Positions 8,687-15,029 of a stretch of DNA of 19,309 nt are shown here, one piece after another. The stretch is from Mageeibacillus sp. UBA1255 (GTDB lineage Bacteria; Bacillota; Clostridia; UBA1212; UBA1255). Location of the stretch: assembly GCA_002308795.1 (NCBI GenBank), contig DBVV01000085.1, forward strand, positions 11,290-30,598. The letters are read 5' to 3'. The notes below the pieces were generated by a model that was given only the letters and a program-made list of their open reading frames with translations, had not been told where the DNA came from and did no database searches. The position numbers and the translations under genes are program-made. The stretch's first letter is position 1, and every line of letters starts with the position of its first letter.

Positions 8687-8705
8687 GACCTGCTTAAACA
8701 GGTTC
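8687..8705. repeat. Near-perfect palindrome in the leader of the surface protein operon, candidate operator
   Basis: On the + strand the core CCTGCTTAAACAGG (8689-8702) is a 14-base palindrome with a single mismatched pair, extended by flanking A/T to ACCTG/CAGGT arms (8688-8692, 8699-8703). It lies just downstream of the predicted transcription start of the minus-strand operon and upstream of its ribosome binding site. Its symmetry and position fit a repressor site, or a small leader hairpin. There is no U-tract on the minus strand, so it is not a terminator of the 641-aa gene. Confidence 0.4.
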
Positions 8706-8718
8706 TTTACTGTTTGTA

Positions 8719-8747
8719 ATTGTATTCAACTGCATCGCAAAATGCAA
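8719..8747 (-). promoter_or_regulatory. Sigma-A type promoter of the surface protein / MBL / solute-binding protein operon
   Basis: On the minus strand TTGCAT (8747-8742) is separated by exactly 17 bases from TACAAT (8724-8719). Transcription would start near 8712, giving a leader of about 55 bases that holds the palindrome at 8687-8705 and the ribosome binding site GGAGGG. This is the only good promoter I see in the 135-bp gap between the 641-aa gene and the operon. Confidence 0.65.
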
Positions 8748-8791
8748 TATAAAAAACCGATCCGTACTGCTGTTTCGAGAAAAATCTCACG

Positions 8792-10717
8792 TCACCTGCC
8801 GGTTTTGGGCTGCGGCAATGCTTTTTCTCCCGTTGACGACGGATGAGTGATGTGCTCCTGCTCGGATACGGTCGCTTTTGCGTACTCTTCTTCGATCGTC
8901 GGCGCGCTGTTTGCGGTCAATATGAATATACAGTCGTTTTCATAAAGTCCTTCCGGCCACGGCAGTTCATACCTGCCTTTCATGTCGGACCTGACCGCCG
9001 TGCTGATGAGTGTGTACTCCCCGGTCTTTACGTCGAACCAGCGTGCAGTATACGTTTCGTCAACGTTAAGTCCCGTCAGCACGTTGCCCGTTGATTCGGG
9101 ATACGTATCAACGTTAATTTCTTTGTTATTCATGGGATAATAGATGATCACACACCGTTTATCGTCCGTACTGTTTACGGTCGGTCTGAGCACTGTGTCT
9201 CCGGGGCATTCATTCTTCCATTTAACAGATTTCGTGTCATAATTAAGATCCCAGTATGGCAGCGACGTGAAGAAGGATTTCATGACAGGAAGCTGAGTGG
9301 TCCCGACGATCTTGTTGAGCGCTTTATACCATGGCGTCGGATCGCGCCAGTACGTCTGGAATTCGTCTTTATCGTCCCACGTATCCTGCCACCCGCCTTC
9401 TGACCCGTACGAATAGCCGAAACTGCCGTTCATTATGGCGATATACGCTATCTCGCGAGTTTGGTCAGTGGGTATCTCCCAGATATCTTCGTATTTTGCC
9501 TCTGCCTCGAGCCACGGGAGTTTTGGCTCGCTTTCTCTGTATATTTTGTATTCTTTGTAAAAATACTTATAATCACTTCCGGAGCCGTTGTCGTAGTAAT
9601 CAAACGTCGGAGAGTGGCCGCCTTCGCTCATGATGAACGAGAACCATTCGGTACCTCTGAATGCATCGGAAGAAGGCTTATCTTTAAAATACGGACTGTG
9701 GAGCGTTTCGAGCGTACCGTACGCATCGATCTCGGAAATGTATTGACCGAGCCTGCCGTAGCATTCGATCCAGTCGGGGTCGAAACCGGTCCCGTTCGTG
9801 TATTCTCCTGCAAGGTTCCAGATTATCGGGTACGATGCATACCGCGCTACGGCGTAGCGCACGATCCTGATATAATCTTCATAGTTTTGCGGCGTCAATG
9901 CTCCTCCCCAGTCGAGTCCGATCACCGGCACCATTCCTTTACCGACAATATATTCGACGCGTCTGTCAACGTTTCTCCAATATTCCGGCGCAGGTTTTTT
10001 CCACTTGCTCATCCATTGTGAACCGCCCTCGTTGGGATTGTCTCCGCTTACCCAGATCATTGCCTGAAACGCCGTGAATCCTTCCTCTGCGCGCTGGTCA
10101 ACGGTCCCTTGAAACATCGTGTCATATTCCGGACTGTTTGATTTGGTGAAGCTGAGGCGGCTGCTGAACCCGAACCAGTGTGTGTCAGCGAGCCAGAAAA
10201 ACGGCGTGCCGTCTCCGTACGTCAGATCTTCTTTATCAGAACTGACCCTCGGCCTGCCGTGGATCAGCAGGTCGTTATCGCCTGTATATTTTTCCGCGAT
10301 GAGAGTGCCTTTCTGCCCGTGAAGGCCGTCATCCTCCGGGTTGGAACATATTACCTCATAATTCCATTCGCCCTCTATCGGAGCGGCAAATCTTATCTTC
10401 CACGTGCTTTTTCCGTCCCAGAATCCCGGCACGGTCATCGTGCGTCCGTCAGGCCCTGTAAATACGGCGTGGATCGCGACTTCAAGATAAGGCTGGGCAT
10501 AGGAGCATGTGCTGATAAGTTCGATTTCCTGAGTGACGTTGACCATCTCGGCCTTTGGAAATGAGTTTACCGGAGTGCCACGCTCCGGGAGTTTGCCGGG
10601 AAGAGCAGATTCCGTCGTATTGATATCTGCCCTCTGCCTCGGGCCGGAACATGACGAACACGTCAATGCCAGGAGCAAAATGAATAATATTATGGCTGAC
10701 AGGTATTTTTTTATCAT
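8792..10717 (-). CDS. DUF5060/DUF4038 glycosidase-like lipoprotein
   Basis: The 641-residue protein starts at an ATG preceded by GGGGTGAG. It has a hydrophobic signal (5-19) followed by cysteines at 20 and 23; neither fits a classic lipobox well, so the lipidation site is uncertain. A DUF5060-like beta domain spans about 55-145 (VPGFWDGKSTWKIRF). The DUF4038 TIM-barrel follows at about 150-475 (GTPFFWLADTHW at 170-181, YPIIWNLAGE at 296-305, WLEAEAKYED at 402-411). A C-terminal beta domain covers about 505-602 (ARWFDVKTGEYTL). Glu305 and Glu406 align with Glu296 and Glu384 of the 947-aa paralogue, so they are candidate catalytic residues. It lacks the discoidin domains and membrane tail of that paralogue. 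The family includes GH140 apiosidases; the substrate here is inferred only as a plant-type or other branched glycan. It has its own promoter, and I see no clear terminator after it. Confidence 0.83.
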   Translation of the reverse strand: MIKKYLSAIILFILLLALTCSSCSGPRQRADINTTESALPGKLPERGTPVNSFPKAEMVNVTQEIELISTCSYAQPYLEVAIHAVFTGPDGRTMTVPGFWDGKSTWKIRFAAPIEGEWNYEVICSNPEDDGLHGQKGTLIAEKYTGDNDLLIHGRPRVSSDKEDLTYGDGTPFFWLADTHWFGFSSRLSFTKSNSPEYDTMFQGTVDQRAEEGFTAFQAMIWVSGDNPNEGGSQWMSKWKKPAPEYWRNVDRRVEYIVGKGMVPVIGLDWGGALTPQNYEDYIRIVRYAVARYASYPIIWNLAGEYTNGTGFDPDWIECYGRLGQYISEIDAYGTLETLHSPYFKDKPSSDAFRGTEWFSFIMSEGGHSPTFDYYDNGSGSDYKYFYKEYKIYRESEPKLPWLEAEAKYEDIWEIPTDQTREIAYIAIMNGSFGYSYGSEGGWQDTWDDKDEFQTYWRDPTPWYKALNKIVGTTQLPVMKSFFTSLPYWDLNYDTKSVKWKNECPGDTVLRPTVNSTDDKRCVIIYYPMNNKEINVDTYPESTGNVLTGLNVDETYTARWFDVKTGEYTLISTAVRSDMKGRYELPWPEGLYENDCIFILTANSAPTIEEEYAKATVSEQEHITHPSSTGEKALPQPKTGR

Positions 10718-10792
10718 TTTCTCACCCCGCTTTTATACGTTCGTCGCGAATGCGGCCAATGTCACGTTTGCTGCCGCCCATTTACACCGGTT

Positions 10793-10821
10793 ATTTTATA
10801 TTAATGCCGCCTGTTTTTCAA
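10793..10821 (-). promoter_or_regulatory. Sigma-A type promoter of the 641-aa DUF4038 lipoprotein gene
   Basis: On the minus strand TTGAAA (10821-10816), a 17-base spacer and TAAAAT (10798-10793) form a good promoter. Transcription would start near 10786, leaving a leader of about 70 bases before the ATG at 10717. It is divergent from the promoter at 10859-10887, with about 110 bases between the two predicted start points. Confidence 0.55.
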
Positions 10822-10858
10822 GAGAGCTCTTTCGTCACTTTCGGCCGTATCAGGAAGG

Positions 10859-10887
10859 TTGAATTTTTGACGCAAAACGAGTAGAAT
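10859..10887 (+). promoter_or_regulatory. Sigma-A type promoter of the homocysteine methyltransferase gene
   Basis: TTGAAT (10859-10864), a 17-base spacer and TAGAAT (10882-10887) form a good promoter with a predicted start near 10894. The leader of about 65 bases contains a weak inverted repeat, GCGCGT (10890-10895) with ACGCGC (10917-10922), and ends in the strong ribosome binding site AAGGAGG (10945-10951). I see no S-box, T-box or B12-box pattern in it. Confidence 0.6.
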
Positions 10888-10959
10888 TGGCGCGTAAAAA
10901 GACAACTCGCACGGTAACGCGCGAAAAAGCAGCACGGCAAAGCGAAGGAGGACGACCTG

Positions 10960-11811
10960 ATGTCAAAAAAGATCACATTGTTAGACGGAGCAGTAGGAAC
11001 GACGCTGTGGGGTATCGCGGAGGCAAACGGCGTAGAAAAGATGCCTGTATGGAAATATAACGTCGAACATCCGGAATTCATCGAAGAACTCACCAGACGA
11101 TATATTGACGCAGGCAGCGAAATAATACTGGCCAACTCGTTCGGCGCAAACGGACCGGCAGTAAAACGATCTTCAAATTATACCGTTGCCGAAGTTATCT
11201 CCTCCGGAGTAAAAGCCGCCAGAAAAGTGATCGACGGCACCGGAGTAAAGCTTTGTCTTTCAATCGGACCACTCACGCAGCTCCTCGAACCATACGGAGA
11301 TCTAGAAGAAGAAGAATGCGCGAAAATATATGATGAGATGCTTGACGCCGGGATCGGTGCCGGATGCGACATGGTCATGGTCCAGACGTTCATGGATCTC
11401 GCAATGATGCGCATTGCCGCCACAGAAGCAAAAAAATACGGCGTACCTGTATTCTGCTGTATGACGTTCGAAAAGAACGGCCGTACGATGTTCGGAAACT
11501 CTGTCGAGGATACCATCGAGGAACTCACTCCCCTGGGGATCGACGCGATCGGCCTCAACTGTTCGCTGGGCCCTGATCTGGCGATACCGATCATAAAGGA
11601 ATTTGCTGAAAAAACAGACCTTCCGATAGTTTTCAAGCCTAACGCCGGAAAACCGATCACGAGCGGCGAAGGAACTCAGGTCACTGCATACAGCGCGGAA
11701 ATATTCGCGCAGGAGATCAAGCCTGCGCTCGAGTACGTAAGCTATATAGGCGGCTGCTGCGGTTCTGACGAGTCGTACGTACGCGAGATCAAAAAATTAC
11801 TCGACCGGTAA
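10960..11811 (+). CDS. Homocysteine S-methyltransferase (MetH N-terminal-type domain, stand-alone)
   Basis: The 283-residue protein starts at ATG 10960 with AAGGAGG 8 bases upstream. The family opening LLDGAVGTTLW is at 7-17, ILANSFGAN at 56-64, and the three zinc cysteines are at 201 (GLNCS) and 266-267 (GGCCGS). These bind the zinc that activates homocysteine thiol for methyl transfer to give methionine. The length matches a lone Hcy-binding domain. The folate, B12-binding and reactivation domains of full MetH are missing, so the methyl donor is either a separate corrinoid protein or a small molecule such as S-methylmethionine. Its placement opposite a cobalamin operon favours a corrinoid-linked role, but that is inference. 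It has its own promoter, and its 3' end overlaps the convergent GNAT/SGNH gene by 15 bp. Confidence 0.85.
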   Translation: MSKKITLLDGAVGTTLWGIAEANGVEKMPVWKYNVEHPEFIEELTRRYIDAGSEIILANSFGANGPAVKRSSNYTVAEVISSGVKAARKVIDGTGVKLCLSIGPLTQLLEPYGDLEEEECAKIYDEMLDAGIGAGCDMVMVQTFMDLAMMRIAATEAKKYGVPVFCCMTFEKNGRTMFGNSVEDTIEELTPLGIDAIGLNCSLGPDLAIPIIKEFAEKTDLPIVFKPNAGKPITSGEGTQVTAYSAEIFAQEIKPALEYVSYIGGCCGSDESYVREIKKLLDR

Positions 11812-13065
11812 CTTCTTTATGATCTCATCCGCCAGCGTATACATCCCGTTTTTATCGGGATGTATACCGTCAAGCGCGTCAACGATCTTTTCGTTTTTGT
11901 TTGCATCTACAAATATGCATCCCTTTTCAGCCGCGACTTTCCCGATCGCGTCTGCATATTCGCGTATGTGCCTGCCTCCGAGGCAATACGGGAATTCGAA
12001 ATTCGGATCTCCCCTGAGCGTAGATATCGCCGGAGATATGCACCATACTTCTGCGTTCGGATAATGTTCCTTTATCAGATCGAGCATTATTCTGTACGCA
12101 CCGGTAAACGACATATTCTCAGGCATATTTCCGTACGACTCGATAGGAGTACCGGACGCCCAGTCATTTACGCCCATGTATATCATGATGACGTCGGGAT
12201 CGATCCCGTCACCGCCCAGGAGCGACATCCTGGAGTCAAGGAACGCGAAGCTTCCCGGTGTGAATTCGGCGTGATAGCTTACCGTGCTGCCTGACCACGA
12301 ATTGTTTTTCAGGAGCTTCCCTCCGAGTCTGAAAATGATCTGGCCCCACCAGGTGTCATCTGCGCTTTCGATGCCCGCGTTTTTCATATTGTTTTCATCA
12401 TAATACAGCGCGTATCCGTCGGGAATGAACCCGGATAACGTGCTGATCGAATCTCCGACCACCGAAAAATATTTCCCGCTGTAATCCATCGCTTTTTCTC
12501 CTTCTGATCTTTCTGATTCTTCTGATCTTTTTAATCTTTTTGATTCTGTTATTTTCCGCCGTACTTCTTCCCACCTTGACCGCATCTCGTCACTATCCTC
12601 GCACGGCTCGAACCCTGCGCTTAGATATGAGCGGATCGCAGCCAGCCTGAAGTCGTCCGTCGTAAGATACGTGTACCTGATACCGCGCATCTCCAGCTGC
12701 GCCAAAGCAAACGACGTCATTGCCGCCCCGATACCGATGCCTCGAAACGCCTCAAGGCAGCAGACCATATGAAGGTAGCCGACGCCGCCGGGATGAAGCA
12801 CGAACGCGATCGTTGCCACCCTCTCCCCGCCCGGTGCGAGCACGAATATAAGATCGTTCTCCGGGTCAAGGTCGGGGTAGTTTACGATCACAGACCTGAA
12901 ACATTCATTGCCCGCGGACGGTTCGATAAGCCCCTCTTTGCATATCCGGAGCCAGTCGCTGACCTGCGCCTCGTCACCGGTATAGTACTCGTACGAATAC
13001 CCATCGGGAAGCGGCAATTCCCTGACCGGAGAAGACTTTCTTATCATCTTAAGCTGCTGTGCCAT
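11797..13065 (-). CDS. In-frame fusion of a GNAT acetyltransferase and an SGNH/GDSL hydrolase
   Basis: I start at the ATG at 13065 (422 aa), because GGGTGA lies 6 bases upstream of it but directly abuts the alternative ATG at 13071. Residues about 20-165 form a GNAT fold, with the acetyl-CoA loop CCLEAFRGIGIG at 102-113 and AAIRSYLSAGFEP at 142-154. A charged linker (172-192) follows. The SGNH hydrolase (193-422) has nucleophile GDS at 204-206, MGVND at 297-301 and the catalytic Asp/His in DGIHPD at 399-404. Such hydrolases cleave acyl esters, often on sugars. A strong internal ribosome binding site, AGAAGGAG (12505-12498), sits 8 bases before ATG 12489 at the start of the hydrolase, so a separate 230-aa product is likely too. 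It is last in the cobalamin operon. Its targets are unknown. Confidence 0.8.
   Translation of the reverse strand: MAQQLKMIRKSSPVRELPLPDGYSYEYYTGDEAQVSDWLRICKEGLIEPSAGNECFRSVIVNYPDLDPENDLIFVLAPGGERVATIAFVLHPGGVGYLHMVCCLEAFRGIGIGAAMTSFALAQLEMRGIRYTYLTTDDFRLAAIRSYLSAGFEPCEDSDEMRSRWEEVRRKITESKRLKRSEESERSEGEKAMDYSGKYFSVVGDSISTLSGFIPDGYALYYDENNMKNAGIESADDTWWGQIIFRLGGKLLKNNSWSGSTVSYHAEFTPGSFAFLDSRMSLLGGDGIDPDVIMIYMGVNDWASGTPIESYGNMPENMSFTGAYRIMLDLIKEHYPNAEVWCISPAISTLRGDPNFEFPYCLGGRHIREYADAIGKVAAEKGCIFVDANKNEKIVDALDGIHPDKNGMYTLADEIIKKLPVE
11837..11867. repeat. Perfect 12-bp inverted repeat inside the SGNH coding region, next to the convergent stops
   Basis: GTATACATCCCG (11837-11848) and CGGGATGTATAC (11856-11867) are exact reverse complements around a 7-base loop. 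It begins 26 bases after the stop of the homocysteine methyltransferase gene and could fold at the 3' end of that mRNA. No U-tract follows on either strand, so it is not a standard terminator. The same bases encode IHPDKNGMYT of the hydrolase active-site region. Confidence 0.5.
12502..12546. repeat. Five-copy 9-bp tandem repeat encoding the GNAT-SGNH linker
   Basis: On the + strand the units are TTCTGATCT, TTCTGATTC, TTCTGATCT, TTTTAATCT and TTTTGATTC, in perfect 9-base register. On the coding (minus) strand they give a Lys/Arg/Ser/Glu linker (ESKRLKRSEESERSE). A 9-base unit keeps the frame when copies are gained or lost. The last unit also supplies part of the internal ribosome binding site of the hydrolase. 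Confidence 0.7.
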
Positions 13066-13100
13066 CTGCATTCACCCGCATCCGCCTGCATCCGCCTTTG
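13061..13100. repeat. Short degenerate 10-bp tandem repeat between the cysK and GNAT coding regions
   Basis: On the + strand the decamers are GCCATCTGCA, TTCACCCGCA, TCCGCCTGCA and TCCGCCTTTG. The last three span the whole 30-base gap between the two coding regions, and the first covers the start codons. The element contains the ribosome binding site GGGTGA of the GNAT/SGNH gene. Confidence 0.4.
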
Positions 13101-13101
13101 T

Positions 13102-14634
13102 TCAATCCGCGAAAAGTGCGGTAGAATAATACCTGTCCCCGCTGTCCGGCAGAAGCGCAACTATCGTCTTTCCTTTATTTTCGGGCCTTCTCGCGAGCTG
13201 TATGGCACCGTAAAGTGCCGCTCCGGACGAAATGCCTACGGAAAATCCTTCCATTTTAGCAAGCATTTTAGCTGCTTCGAACGAACCGCACGCAGGTGCT
13301 CTGAACACTTCGTCGTAAATATCCGTGTTCAGCACTTCCGGGACAAAGCCTGCGCCTATTCCCTGTATTTTATGCGGGCCGGCTTCACCTCCGGACAATA
13401 CCGGAGAATCTTCCGGTTCGAGCGCCACGATCTTAACGTCCGGATTGCGCTCTTTCAGGTATTCTCCCACACCCGTTACCGTACCGCCCGTACCTGCGCC
13501 GGCAATAAATATATCCACTTTTCCGTCCGTATCGTTCCAAATCTCAGGACCGGTCGAAGCTTTATGTGCAGCCGGATTTGCGGGATTCACGAACTGCCCG
13601 GGGATGAAACCGAGCGGGATCTCACGCGCAAGCTCCTCCGCTTTCTCGATCGCACCTCTCATTCCTTTCTCACCCTGAGTCAGAACGATCTCGGCACCGT
13701 ACGCTTTTAAAATATTGCGCCTTTCGACGCTCATCGTTTCGGGCATCGTCAATATAACGCGGTACCCCTTAGCCGCTGCGATCGCTGCGAGCCCGATCCC
13801 GGTATTTCCGGACGTAGGTTCGATAATTACCGACCCCTCGCGGAGAAGGCCCTTCGACTCGGCATCTTCGATCATTGCCTTCGCCACGCGGTCTTTAACG
13901 CTCCCCGCAGGATTAAAATATTCCAGTTTCACAAGGATCGTCGCTTCAAGTCCCAGTGCCTTTTCTATATTTGTCACCTCAACGAGCGGCGTGTTACCGA
14001 TAAGTTCCGTGATCCCTTTATATATTTTTGCCATTTTCCGGATCTGCCCCCTGTCATTCCTGCGCGTCAGTGGCACGTAGCTTTTCTGTTCGCTTATTTC
14101 CAGCACGTATCCCTCTCCCGCTCCGGGCTGCCACTCGTAACGGTTTTTCCCCTCGTCCGGGAAAAGGTGTGACATTATCGCCGCAATGACTCCCCCGTGA
14201 GTTATAAGCACGCTGTCCTGCCCCGCTGCGATCAGTTCGTCCAGAGCATACAACACTCGCCCGGCCATTATTATACCACTCTCACCGCCGGGGACAACAT
14301 TCGATTCATTGTCGCCGCTGATCCATTCTATATAGTCCGGCCGCTCTTTCAATTCATCATACGAATGCATCTCAAATACGCCCAGATCCATCTCGCGAAA
14401 CCTGCCGTCGATCCGGTGCCCGGTCGTACCGAACAGTATTTCGAGTGTTTCTTCGCACCTCTTCATCCCGCTGGTAATAAGCTGCATACCGCCCGGATCC
14501 GGGTAGTCGATCTCGGCTTTTTTAAGGCGGAGCTCCTCTCTGCCGTTCTCAGTCAGCCCTATATCGGTGCTGCCGCAATAAAGATGCTTTTCGTTGGCTG
14601 CGGTCTTCCCGTGCCTTATAAGTACAAGTTTCAT
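13102..14634 (-). CDS. cobC-cysK: In-frame fusion of a CobC-like alpha-ribazole phosphatase and cysteine synthase
   Basis: I start at the ATG at 14634 (510 aa), which overlaps the upstream stop as ATGA and follows GGAGCAG; the open frame upstream to 14799 only shadows the previous gene. Residues 1-190 are a histidine phosphatase: RHG at 7-9, FREMDLG at 79-85 and ITHGG at 144-148. By operon context this is alpha-ribazole-5'-phosphate phosphatase, the dephosphorylating step of the cobalamin nucleotide loop. Residues 201-510 are a full-length O-acetylserine sulfhydrylase (PLP enzyme making cysteine from O-acetylserine and sulfide): NPAGSVKDR at 241-249 with PLP Lys247, TSGNTG at 274-279, GTGGT at 381-385 and PDSGDRYYST at 496-505. 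There is no stop between them, only an 11-residue link (190-200). Met201 (ATG 14034) has AGGGGG about 12 bases upstream, a poorly spaced site. A lost stop codon or a sequencing error is the alternative to a true fusion. Confidence 0.85.
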   Translation of the reverse strand: MKLVLIRHGKTAANEKHLYCGSTDIGLTENGREELRLKKAEIDYPDPGGMQLITSGMKRCEETLEILFGTTGHRIDGRFREMDLGVFEMHSYDELKERPDYIEWISGDNESNVVPGGESGIIMAGRVLYALDELIAAGQDSVLITHGGVIAAIMSHLFPDEGKNRYEWQPGAGEGYVLEISEQKSYVPLTRRNDRGQIRKMAKIYKGITELIGNTPLVEVTNIEKALGLEATILVKLEYFNPAGSVKDRVAKAMIEDAESKGLLREGSVIIEPTSGNTGIGLAAIAAAKGYRVILTMPETMSVERRNILKAYGAEIVLTQGEKGMRGAIEKAEELAREIPLGFIPGQFVNPANPAAHKASTGPEIWNDTDGKVDIFIAGAGTGGTVTGVGEYLKERNPDVKIVALEPEDSPVLSGGEAGPHKIQGIGAGFVPEVLNTDIYDEVFRAPACGSFEAAKMLAKMEGFSVGISSGAALYGAIQLARRPENKGKTIVALLPDSGDRYYSTALFAD

Positions 14635-15008
14635 TTGAGTTTCTGCTCCAATCCGCAGAATATGCGAATGACGTTGTCCGCGTTCTCCGACAGATAATTG
14701 CAGAGCCTTCCGGTCATCTCGCGCCACTGGCGCATATCCGCTCCGAGCGGCACCACTCCGCAGAAAATATCGTTGCAGATAAGGACGCTGCCCTTCCATT
14801 CACATAAATGCCTGCGGAATATATCGACCGCGTCGCAGCCGTTTTTTACGCACCAGAGAGTGAATTCTTCTATCTTGTTTATGCACTTTGCCCCGAATTC
14901 TATTCCTGAATATTTAGAGCATGAATAAATATCCGAATCATCCAGGCCGTACTTTTTCCTGGCATATTCTGTTTTTCCCTGATATGCGCCGCCTATTATC
15001 AGATCCAT
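14631..15008 (-). CDS. Short CobU-like protein (divergent adenosylcobinamide kinase family)
   Basis: The 125-residue protein starts at an ATG with AAGGAGG 6 bases upstream. The P-loop GGAYQGKT is at 6-13, a Walker-B-like VLICND is at 75-80, and the end GVVPLGADMRQWREMTGRLC matches the C-terminal part of CobU proteins. It is about 55 residues shorter than CobU and lacks a histidine in the region where CobU carries its guanylated His. It may keep nucleotide binding and perhaps kinase activity but is unlikely to be a full guanylyltransferase. It sits between cobS and cobC, overlapping cobC by 4 bases, so it is likely translated with them. A regulatory or partner subunit of the full CobU is another possibility. 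Confidence 0.72.
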   Translation of the reverse strand: MDLIIGGAYQGKTEYARKKYGLDDSDIYSCSKYSGIEFGAKCINKIEEFTLWCVKNGCDAVDIFRRHLCEWKGSVLICNDIFCGVVPLGADMRQWREMTGRLCNYLSENADNVIRIFCGLEQKLK

Positions 15009-15029
15009 AAAAATCCTCCTTACCTGCTC

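Noticed and set aside
8792..8860. Sortase-like ending LPQPKTGR on the 641-aa lipoprotein
   Set aside because: It does not fit LPXTG (extra residues between P and T), no hydrophobic helix follows, and the protein already has an N-terminal membrane signal.
27..10864. Similarity between 27-52 and 10839-10864 (20 of 26 bases, sharing TTTCGGCCGT), both upstream of + strand genes
   Set aside because: A rough estimate shows that a match of this quality is expected several times by chance in a window of this size. In one place the sequence is also half of an inverted repeat. Only more copies elsewhere in the genome would revive it.
10718..10959. Possible riboswitch (B12, SAM or T-box) before the homocysteine methyltransferase
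   Set aside because: The leader is only about 65 bases and shows none of the conserved boxes of these riboswitches; two ordinary divergent promoters explain the region.
14634..14799. N-terminal extension of the CobC-CysK protein to 14799
   Set aside because: The added 55 residues are a frame-shifted shadow of the CobU-like gene. The histidine phosphatase family starts exactly at MKLVLIRHG, whose ATG overlaps the previous stop.
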